A DNA stretch of 64,000 nt from Oscillospiraceae bacterium. Lineage in GTDB: Bacteria > Bacillota > Clostridia > Oscillospirales > Oscillospiraceae. Position numbers and translations under genes: made by a program. The notes beneath the pieces were generated by a model that saw nothing but the letters and a program-made list of their open reading frames with translations, was not told the origin of the DNA and ran no database searches. Positions 57,628 to 64,000 of this stretch are shown here, piece by piece (the stretch's first letter is position 1; each line of letters starts with the position of its first letter). The stretch spans positions 62,001-126,000 of the forward strand of contig JAFTVV010000037.1 of the NCBI GenBank assembly GCA_017465625.1, given 5' to 3'.

Positions 57628-58647
57628 ATGGGTAAATATATATTGAAACGATTGGGATACGTCTTAGTTGTATTCCTGATTTTGTCCTTGCTGATGTATC
57701 TGGTCTATGCCATGATCCCCTATGACCGTGCAAGAGCAGAAGTTGAAAAGTTTAAAGAGGTCTACAAGAACGATCCTGCAGGCTTTGAGAATAAATATCA
57801 AGAAATGCGCAAGGATATGGGCTTAGACAAGAATGTCTTTGTCCGTTATTTAGGCTGGATCGGCGTTGTGCCCATCAATGGTGAACATCAAGGCTTGCTG
57901 CAAGGCGACTTTGGTTATAGCTATGAGAAGGATATGCCGGCCCAAAAAGTATTGATAGAGCCGATGAAGAATACCATCTTCATCAACATCTTTGCTACGA
58001 TTCTGGCTTTGGGCATTACCATCCCTCTGGGTATTTTCTGCGCGGTCAAACGCGGCAGTAAACGAGATACGTTGGTGCAGGTGGGCACCATTATCGGCTA
58101 TAGTATACCCACCTTTGTTACGGCCATTTTGTTTATTTGGCTCTTTGCAATTGTGCTCCGCTGGTTCCCTGTTTCCGGTATGAAAACAGCCGGTGCAGAG
58201 TATACAGGCACTCGTGCGCTGTTGGACGAGCTGTACCACATGGCGCTGCCTCTGATTGTTATGACGTTCTGTTCTTTGGGCGGTATGACCCGTTACGTTC
58301 GTGCGTCTATGACTGAGGCACTGAGTATGGACTGTATTCGTACAGCCCGTGCGAAGGGTCTGCGTGAAAAAGTAGTTGTCTACTCTCACGCCTTCCGGAA
58401 TGCGTTGATTCCCATTATCACCCTGGTTATCGGTTGGTTCCTGGGCATCTTCTCCGGTTCTATTATGATTGAGAATATTTTCGGCCTGAACGGTATGGGC
58501 CGTGTGTATATCGAATCACTGAATGCCAAGGACTTTGAGGTTGTTTTGCTTCTGCAGATGTTCTACGTCATTATCGGTCTGCTGGGCAACCTGGTTATTG
58601 ATATTGCCTACGGTATTGCCGACCCCAGAGTTCGTGTTAATAAGTAA
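57628..58647 (+). CDS. Oligopeptide ABC transporter permease OppB/DppB
   Basis: 339 residues with six membrane helices. An N-terminal helix and a large extracytoplasmic segment precede the permease core, with EAA loop RTARAKGLREKVVVYSHAFRNALIPII and a conserved YxxxL end (ADPRVRVNK). It pairs with the permease at 58660. GAGG is 9-10 nt before the ATG. Confidence 0.93.
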   Translation: MGKYILKRLGYVLVVFLILSLLMYLVYAMIPYDRARAEVEKFKEVYKNDPAGFENKYQEMRKDMGLDKNVFVRYLGWIGVVPINGEHQGLLQGDFGYSYEKDMPAQKVLIEPMKNTIFINIFATILALGITIPLGIFCAVKRGSKRDTLVQVGTIIGYSIPTFVTAILFIWLFAIVLRWFPVSGMKTAGAEYTGTRALLDELYHMALPLIVMTFCSLGGMTRYVRASMTEALSMDCIRTARAKGLREKVVVYSHAFRNALIPIITLVIGWFLGIFSGSIMIENIFGLNGMGRVYIESLNAKDFEVVLLLQMFYVIIGLLGNLVIDIAYGIADPRVRVNK

Positions 58648-58659
58648 GGAGGTTTTGTA

Positions 58660-60576
58660 ATGTCTAAAGAAAAGAATAAGCAGAAAAAACCTTCTACCTT
58701 TGGCTGTGTCCTGCGTCGGATGTTTATCGGCAGCAAGGATGAGCCCACCACCATTTCCGACAGATACGACAGCCCCTCCAAGCAGGCGGTGAAGCGTTTC
58801 TTCCGGAAGCCTTTGGCAACTGCAGCAGTAGTGATTCTGCTTTCTATGTTCCTGTTTGTGTTTATCGGCCCCATGTTCAGCCCTATTGATCTGTCCTATA
58901 CTGAGCCGATGCACACCAATGTGCAGCCCAATCTCTCTATGATGAAGCTGCCCTCTTCTATGAAGACCAATCCTGTGAGCATCGCCTCCCGTGGCACCTA
59001 CACGCTGGGCTTGGACCAAAACGGCAATTTGCACACCTGGGGTTGCTACAATACCTTCTCCAAAGACCCCCTGAAGAATGTTTTGAACATTCCCAAGGAG
59101 GTGCAGGATGCGGATATCCGTTATATCGCTGCCGGTAACGACCACTGTGTGGTCATCGCCGCCGATGGCACGATGTACTGCTGGGGCGAAGACGATAACG
59201 GTCAGTTCGGCAAAGAAGGCCGTATGGCAGACCTGTGCAAGTTCCTGCAGCCGGACGAGTTGATTAACGGCAAGGTAGATGTGGACAATGTTCAGCAGCT
59301 GCTTTGCGGCAACCAGATGACTGCCCTTTTGATGAAGGATGGCACGCTGCACGTTTGGGGTAACACCAACGCCAGCTGTATGAACTGGGACAGCGTCCGC
59401 AAGCAACTGAAAAAAGAAGAACTGAAGCCTGTGAAGGTTGCATTCACCAGCATTGCCATTTTCGTGATTACCGAAGACGGTCAGCTGGTTGTGGGCAACA
59501 ACAAGCAGTATGAATTCTATAAGGGTCAGCCTGTGGTAGAGCTGCTGGCAAACCGCAAGGTTGTAGACATTGCAGCTACCGGTAACGAGGTTGCCATTTT
59601 GACTGACGACAATCAGATCTACACCTTGGGTGCAGAGGGTGCTGAGCCCAACGCAGAGGGTGAAAAGGTGGTTAGCCTTTCTTCCGGCTCCCGTCACTTT
59701 AGCCTGCTGACCGAAAGCGGCAAGGTAATGGCTTGGGGCAACGGCAAGCTGGGTCAGACCGAAGTTCCTGCTAAATTGCAGGAAGCCGGTGCTGTGGATC
59801 TGGTCTTCTCCACCGGTTTCCAGAACTATGCCTTCAAGGACGGCAAGTTTGTGGATTCCTGGGGTCTGAAGGGCTATGTGTTCGGTACCGACGATCTGGG
59901 CCGTGACGTGTTTAACCGTGTTATGAACGGTGGTAAGCTGACCATGACCATCGGTGCGGTGGCGGTTATTGTTTCCACCATCATCGGCGTGATTATCGGC
60001 TGTTTGTCCGGTTACTTTGGCGGTGCAGTGGATATGCTGCTGATGCGTGTAACCGAGATTTTCTCCGCAATTCCCTTCCTGCCCTTCGCACTGGTGCTTT
60101 CTGCAGTGCTGCAGAACAGCAACCTGACTGAGGATACGCGTATATTCATCATCATGGTCATATTGGGCTTGCTCAGCTGGACCGGTCTTGCAAAGCTGGT
60201 TCGTGGCCAGGTGCTGGCAGAGCGCGAAAAGGAATTCGTCACTGCCGCAAAGGCAATGGGTGTCCGTGAGCGTACCATTGCGTTCAAGCACATCCTGCCC
60301 AATATTATTTCCGTTATTTTGGTTTCTGTCACACTGGACTTTGCCGGTTGTATGCTGACCGAATCCAGCCTGTCCTATCTGGGCTTTGGCGTCAAGCTGC
60401 CTCGTCCCACCTGGGGTAATATGCTGGATGGCTGCCGTAACTCTCTGGTTATTCAGAACTACTGGTGGCGTTGGGTATTCCCTGCACTGTTCCTGTCTGT
60501 AGCAGTGATCTGTATCAACATCATCGGCGACACCCTGCGTGACGTGTTAGACCCGAAATCGGAGGTGGAGAAATAA
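58660..60576 (+). CDS. Oligopeptide ABC transporter permease OppC with an inserted RCC1-like beta-propeller
   Basis: 638 residues, about twice the usual OppC length. Residues 1-75 are the normal OppC start (KRFFRKPLATAAVVIL and one membrane helix ending FIGPMFSP). Residues about 104-402 form seven repeats ending in a WG-type turn: GNLHTWG (122-128), GTMYCWG (170-176), GTLHVWG (228-234), GQLVVGN (274-280), NQIYTLG (318-324), GKVMAWG (355-360) and GKFVDSWG (395-402). These match the RCC1 repeat and suggest a closed seven-bladed propeller. The permease resumes at FGTDDLGRDVFNRVMNGG and has five more helices with EAA loop TAAKAMGVRERTIAFKHILPN. The propeller would lie outside the membrane, next to the binding protein. 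It may help capture substrate or hold partner proteins. No frame break is present. Confidence 0.9.
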   Translation: MSKEKNKQKKPSTFGCVLRRMFIGSKDEPTTISDRYDSPSKQAVKRFFRKPLATAAVVILLSMFLFVFIGPMFSPIDLSYTEPMHTNVQPNLSMMKLPSSMKTNPVSIASRGTYTLGLDQNGNLHTWGCYNTFSKDPLKNVLNIPKEVQDADIRYIAAGNDHCVVIAADGTMYCWGEDDNGQFGKEGRMADLCKFLQPDELINGKVDVDNVQQLLCGNQMTALLMKDGTLHVWGNTNASCMNWDSVRKQLKKEELKPVKVAFTSIAIFVITEDGQLVVGNNKQYEFYKGQPVVELLANRKVVDIAATGNEVAILTDDNQIYTLGAEGAEPNAEGEKVVSLSSGSRHFSLLTESGKVMAWGNGKLGQTEVPAKLQEAGAVDLVFSTGFQNYAFKDGKFVDSWGLKGYVFGTDDLGRDVFNRVMNGGKLTMTIGAVAVIVSTIIGVIIGCLSGYFGGAVDMLLMRVTEIFSAIPFLPFALVLSAVLQNSNLTEDTRIFIIMVILGLLSWTGLAKLVRGQVLAEREKEFVTAAKAMGVRERTIAFKHILPNIISVILVSVTLDFAGCMLTESSLSYLGFGVKLPRPTWGNMLDGCRNSLVIQNYWWRWVFPALFLSVAVICINIIGDTLRDVLDPKSEVEK

Positions 60577-61589
60577 TGCCGTTACTTGAAGTTAAGAATT
60601 TGCACACCTATTTCAAAACAAGAAATGGTACTGTTAAGGCAGTAAACGATGTCTCCTACTCTCTGGAACCGGGCAAGACCGTGGGTATCGTAGGTGAATC
60701 CGGCTCCGGTAAGTCTGTATCTGCAATGAGCATTCTGCGTCTTTTGGACGCCAACGGCTATATTGCAGAGGGCGAAGTGATCTTCGACGGACAGGATCTG
60801 ACCAAGCTGGAGACCAAGGATCTGTACCACATCCGTGGCAACAGTATTTCCGTTATTTTCCAGGAGCCGATGACCTCCCTGAACCCTGTGTTCTCTGTGA
60901 AGCGTCAGCTCTCTGAGCCCTTTATGATTCACCAGGGCATGAGCAAAAAAGAGGCAGAGCAGAAGGCTTTGGAAATGCTGGAAGCAGTTCAGATTCCCAA
61001 CCCTGCCGCTGTTTTGCGTCAGTACCCCCATCAGCTGTCCGGCGGTATGCGTCAGCGCGTGATGATCGCAATGGCACTGGCCTGCAGACCGAAGATTTTG
61101 ATTGCTGACGAGCCTACCACTGCATTGGACGTGACCATTCAGGCACAGATCCTGCGCTTGATGAACGATCTGCAGAGGGATAACGGCACTGCCATCATCT
61201 TCATCACCCACGATTTGGGCGTTATCAACGAGATGGCAGACGACGTGGTTGTTATGTACTGCGGTCAGGTTGTTGAGCAGACCTCTGCAAAGACCATCTT
61301 CACCGACTGTGAAAAGAGCCACCCCTATACGGAGGGCCTGATGCACTCCATTCCCCGTTTGGACAACATTACCGACAAGCTGGAGCCCATTCCCGGTGCT
61401 GTGCCCCATCCTTTGGATTTGCCCAAGGGCTGTAAGTTTGCACCCCGTTGCAAGTATGCAACTGCCAAGTGCCTGGAAGAAGAGCCCGCACTTGCTGAAG
61501 TAGCACCCGGTCAAAAGGTACGTTGCTTCTATCCTGAAAAGGAGGTTCGCCGCAGTGAAGAACACAAACACGCTTCTGTCAATTTATAA
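60576..61589 (+). CDS. Oligopeptide ABC transporter ATPase OppD/DppD
   Basis: 337 residues. Walker A GESGSGKSVSAMS, Q-loop VIFQEPMTSLNPVF, signature LSGGMRQRVMIAMAL, Walker B ILIADEPTTALDVT and switch His FITHDLGV are intact. The C-terminus has the oligopeptide-type Cys cluster (CKFAPRCKYATAKC). It overlaps the OppC stop by one base (TAATG) and is of normal length. Confidence 0.95.
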   Translation: MPLLEVKNLHTYFKTRNGTVKAVNDVSYSLEPGKTVGIVGESGSGKSVSAMSILRLLDANGYIAEGEVIFDGQDLTKLETKDLYHIRGNSISVIFQEPMTSLNPVFSVKRQLSEPFMIHQGMSKKEAEQKALEMLEAVQIPNPAAVLRQYPHQLSGGMRQRVMIAMALACRPKILIADEPTTALDVTIQAQILRLMNDLQRDNGTAIIFITHDLGVINEMADDVVVMYCGQVVEQTSAKTIFTDCEKSHPYTEGLMHSIPRLDNITDKLEPIPGAVPHPLDLPKGCKFAPRCKYATAKCLEEEPALAEVAPGQKVRCFYPEKEVRRSEEHKHASVNL

Positions 61590-63198
61590 TCTGAAAAAGT
61601 ACTTCCCCATTGCCAAGGAGAGCGTGTTCCAGAAGGAGCAGCTGTACGTTCGTGCAAACGAGGAAATTACCATTGACATTCAAAAGGGCGAAACCTTTGG
61701 CTTGGTTGGTGAGTCCGGCTGTGGCAAGTCCACCCTGGGTCGTACCATTTTGCAGCTGTATCCTCAAACCGCTGGCTCTACACTGTACTATGGCCGCACC
61801 TTGGAGGATTTTGCACCCGGCTATATTGCAGAAACCCTGAAGAATGCCCCCAAGCTGATTGCAAATTACAAGAAAATGCAGGAGAAGGCAGCAGCCGCCG
61901 CCGCGGAAGTGGAAGCTGCAGGAGATAATGCCACCTTCTTCCAGCATCAGAATAAGAATCTGAGTGCCGCTGAGGCACAGACTGCGTTCTTGAACGTCGC
62001 GAAGATTCTGGGCGGTTTTGCAGCATTGGAGAATCCCTCCGAGGGCGCAAAGCTGTTGCTGAAGAAGTACAACACCAATGTGAATCTGTGCAAGCTGAAT
62101 GAGCAGCTGCGGGACATTGACGGTGAAATTGCCTTCTACGAGGCTGTTGCCAAGGAATTTGAAGAAGACAAAACCATCAAAAACGGTGCCGCAAAGGCCG
62201 CAAAGAACCTGAAAAAGGCTGCCAAGATGCAGCAGAAGCGTGAAAAGCTTTTGCCCCAGATTGATGCTGCAACTGCAGTTCTCAAGGACGATCAGGCCGC
62301 GATTGATGCCCTGAAGGCAAAGTATGCCGGCAATGAGGAATTTGCGAAATTCGAGGAATATCTGGATGACGGCATCGACCTGAGCCGTTTGACCTATCCG
62401 GAGATGCGTATTCTCCGTAAGGATATTCAGATCATCTTCCAGGATCCCTACTCCTCCCTGAATCCCCGTATGACCATCGGCCAGATCATTGGCGAAGGTC
62501 TGACGACCCATAAGTTCTTCAAGAAGAGAGACCCCAAGATGAAGGGTTATATTCTGGATGTTATGGATCAGTGCGGTCTGCAGGACTATATGTTCCACCG
62601 CTATCCCCACCAGTTCTCCGGCGGTCAGCGTCAGCGTATTTGTATCGCCCGTGCACTGGCTGTGAAGCCGAAATTCATCGTCTGTGACGAATGTGTTTCC
62701 GCTTTGGACGTGTCCATCCAGTCTCAGATCATCAACCTGTTGGAAGAGCTGAAGCAGAAGGAGAATCTGACTTATCTGTTCATCTCCCACGACCTGTCTG
62801 TTGTCCGTTACATTTCCGACCGTATCGGCGTGATGTACCTGGGCAATATGGTGGAGCTGGGCAGTGCAGAGACCGTCTTTAAGGATCCCCGTCACCCCTA
62901 TACCGTGGCTCTGCTTTCTTCTATTCCCACTACGGATATGAACGAGCTGAAGAAGGAGCGCATCATTTTGGAGGGCAATATCCCCAGCCCCATCAAGCCC
63001 CCCGATGGATGTAAGTTCCACACACGGTGCTATATGGCCTGTGAAAAGTGCCGTCAGGTACCGCCTCCCTACGTTGAGGTGGAGAAGGATCACTTCGTGG
63101 CCTGCCACTTCTTAGACAAGAAGCTGGACGAGAACGGCAACTACCTGTTTGAACTGCCCAAGAAGGCAGAGGCAGAGGAGAATAACAGTGCTGTTTAA
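61555..63198 (+). CDS. Oligopeptide ABC transporter ATPase OppF/DppF with a long helical insertion
   Basis: 547 residues against a usual 320-330. Walker A GESGCGKSTLG is at 52-62. Residues about 82-275 are an insertion with long Ala/Lys/Glu-rich helices (KKMQEKAAAAAAEVEAAG, AKNLKKAAKMQQKREKLL) of coiled-coil type. The normal sequence resumes at LSRLTYPEMRILRKDIQIIFQDPYSSLNPR, with the Q-loop about 235 residues after Walker A. Signature FSGGQRQRICIARAL, Walker B FIVCDECVSALDVS, His FISHDLSV and the Cys cluster CKFHTRCYMACEKC are intact. It starts at GTG 61555, with GGAGG 9 nt upstream, and overlaps oppD by 35 bp. The insert sits where the helical side of the nucleotide domain begins and would project into the cytoplasm. 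Confidence 0.92.
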   Translation: MKNTNTLLSIYNLKKYFPIAKESVFQKEQLYVRANEEITIDIQKGETFGLVGESGCGKSTLGRTILQLYPQTAGSTLYYGRTLEDFAPGYIAETLKNAPKLIANYKKMQEKAAAAAAEVEAAGDNATFFQHQNKNLSAAEAQTAFLNVAKILGGFAALENPSEGAKLLLKKYNTNVNLCKLNEQLRDIDGEIAFYEAVAKEFEEDKTIKNGAAKAAKNLKKAAKMQQKREKLLPQIDAATAVLKDDQAAIDALKAKYAGNEEFAKFEEYLDDGIDLSRLTYPEMRILRKDIQIIFQDPYSSLNPRMTIGQIIGEGLTTHKFFKKRDPKMKGYILDVMDQCGLQDYMFHRYPHQFSGGQRQRICIARALAVKPKFIVCDECVSALDVSIQSQIINLLEELKQKENLTYLFISHDLSVVRYISDRIGVMYLGNMVELGSAETVFKDPRHPYTVALLSSIPTTDMNELKKERIILEGNIPSPIKPPDGCKFHTRCYMACEKCRQVPPPYVEVEKDHFVACHFLDKKLDENGNYLFELPKKAEAEENNSAV

Positions 63199-63382
63199 AA
63201 AATTCCGCGCATTAAAAAAGGCTGACCCTGAAAAGGAACAGCAATTGCGCGATGCCATTGAACAAGAAGGCGGCTTGGAAAAAAACGATGTGAAGGCGAT
63301 GATCATCGCCGCAACCATCGTGTTTTTGCCGGTAGTTGCCGTCATCCTTCTGATTCTCTGCTTGGTATTTTATCTTCTATAA
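63188..63382 (+). CDS. 64-residue single-span membrane protein, coupled to oppF
   Basis: It begins at GTG 63188 with GAGGAG 7 nt upstream, overlapping the oppF end by 11 bp. It has a basic, charged N-terminus (FKKFRALKKADPEKEQQL), an acidic stretch, then one membrane helix (MIIAATIVFLPVVAVILLIL). It is the last gene of the operon. I know no family; it may be a small accessory or regulatory subunit of the transporter. Confidence 0.65.
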   Translation: MLFKKFRALKKADPEKEQQLRDAIEQEGGLEKNDVKAMIIAATIVFLPVVAVILLILCLVFYLL

Positions 63383-63385
63383 AAA

Positions 63386-63414
63386 AGAGGAACGGTTTCA
63401 CCGTTCCTCTTTTT
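63386..63414 (+). terminator. Terminator of the oligopeptide transporter operon
   Basis: A 10-bp stem AGAGGAACGG/CCGTTCCTCT with a 5-nt loop and a T-run. Confidence 0.9.
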
Positions 63415-63449
63415 CAGAGTATCAAAGAACCCTATAAATGCGCAAATAC

Positions 63450-63637
63450 GGCTCCCTCTGACGAGGGAGCTGGCTAATTGCCGATTTTAGGCAATTAGAC
63501 TGAGGGAGAGAAAAAAACAGAAAAGTCTAACCATATTGTATAGACTTTTCTGAACTTTTCAGGCCTTCTCTCCCCCAGTCAGCCTGTTCGGCTGACAGCC
63601 CCCTCGTCAGAGGGGGCCAAGGGGAAAGGTGCTTTTT
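63450..63637 (+). repeat. 188-bp MITE-like dispersed repeat, copy B
   Basis: The inverse of 51902-52087 with a few differences, mainly around the AAAAAACAG stretch. It starts GGCTCCCTCTGACGAGGG and ends with the GCCCCCTCGTC hairpin, then GGAAAGGTGCTTTTT. No flanking palindromes like those at copy A are present here. Confidence 0.85.
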
Positions 63638-63649
63638 AGTTTTATGTTG

Positions 63650-64000
63650 TTAGTCCAGCAGGAAATTCACAACCATTACGGTTTTGCCGTTTGCGGTGTA
63701 ACAGCGGCAGACGCGGCGGCTGATGCCACAGCAAAATTCGTAGTTAAAGGAATCTGCGGCGGCGGCAATTTCCTCTACAGAGATGGAAAGCGCTCCGTTT
63801 TTGCCCACCAGCGTCACTTCGTCGCCCTCTTGTGCATCGGGAATGTCTGTAACGTCCACCATCATCTGATCCATACAAATGCGTCCCAAAATCGGTGCTT
63901 TTTTGCCCCGAATCAGCACGTAAAACTTGCCGGACAGGCTGCGGCGGTAGCCATCAGCATATCCTACGGGAATGGTGGCAATTTTGGTGGGAGCAGAGGT
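63650..64000 (-). CDS. alr: Alanine racemase (partial, N-terminus outside window)
   Basis: 117 codons to the window edge. PVGYADGYRRSLSG and RGKKAPILGRICMDQMMVDVTDI are the C-terminal-domain signatures of PLP-dependent alanine racemase (the Cys-Met-Asp region near the substrate carboxylate). The stop is at 63650. It supplies D-alanine for peptidoglycan. Confidence 0.92.
   Translation of the reverse strand, partial: TSAPTKIATIPVGYADGYRRSLSGKFYVLIRGKKAPILGRICMDQMMVDVTDIPDAQEGDEVTLVGKNGALSISVEEIAAAADSFNYEFCCGISRRVCRCYTANGKTVMVVNFLLD

Noticed and set aside
58516..60291. 591-codon antisense frame across the OppB/OppC junction
   Set aside because: It crosses two well-supported sense genes and has no start signals.

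Overview
The window looks like a chromosomal segment of a spore-forming, probably gut-dwelling Clostridia, most like the Oscillospiraceae/Ruminococcaceae. The reasons are two sporulation genes (spoVAC, spoIIP), strong GGAGG ribosome binding sites, a candidate class-III preQ1 riboswitch in front of queT, many GTAG-footed REP hairpins, and large secreted proteins with Cys-rich repeats. No rRNA, tRNA, CRISPR array or phage structural gene was seen. This taxonomic call is inference, not a database match.

Layout. 1-7.2 kb: a secreted CBM-like protein (cut by the window edge), a minus-strand operon (GH42 beta-galactosidase, glycerol-1-phosphate dehydrogenase-like, HAD phosphatase) and a divergent lipoprotein of the endonuclease/exonuclease/phosphatase fold. 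The two minus-strand promoters share one operator. 7.3-12.3 kb: a small exported protein, an anion/ion permease, a DUF2079 membrane protein and RodA. 12.4-18.4 kb: two large secreted proteins with Cys-rich repeats, one carrying a CHAP hydrolase. 18.9-20.5 kb: mntP, a VanZ-like gene and an HD hydrolase. 20.5-20.8 kb: two candidate small RNAs. 20.9-30.1 kb: a dense housekeeping run (ktrB, ktrA, trmH-type methylase, dprA, topA, trmFO, plsX, rnc). 30.1-33.7 kb: an accessory island stacked behind spoVAC. It holds a REP-associated transposase and an XRE regulator plus Fic protein, and each module ends in a truncated copy of the spoVAC 3' end. 33.8-37.1 kb: a HEAT-like protein, then a Crp/Fnr regulator with a zinc-ribbon protein and a ferredoxin-like protein. 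37.6-44.5 kb: an arginine operon (argG, argH, an M20 amidohydrolase, a polar amino-acid ABC transporter, argF) behind tandem ArgR-like boxes. 44.6-48.9 kb: spoIIP, tadA, queH, an RlmL-type methylase and a diacylglycerol-kinase-family gene. 48.9-53.1 kb: a capsule-type NDP-sugar epimerase with a CpsB-like phosphatase, then a sugar-binding protein. 53.3-54.9 kb: mscS and queT. 55.2-63.4 kb: an oligopeptide ABC transporter operon. 63.65 kb to the end: alr, partial.

The most unusual content is as follows. (1) The oligopeptide transporter has an OppC permease carrying an apparently complete seven-repeat RCC1-like beta-propeller in its first extracytoplasmic loop, and an OppF ATPase with about 190 residues of helical insert between Walker A and the Q-loop. 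(2) The spoVAC 3' end occurs three times, each time followed by a different terminator, as though it were a recurring insertion point. (3) The RAYT transposase gene contains two REP hairpins inside its reading frame and has a stop codon inside its conserved C-terminal motif. About sixteen hairpins of the same GTAG-footed type, mostly in inverted pairs, lie across the window. (4) A direct-repeat operator with 21-bp spacing sits at an identical distance from two promoters of the carbohydrate locus.
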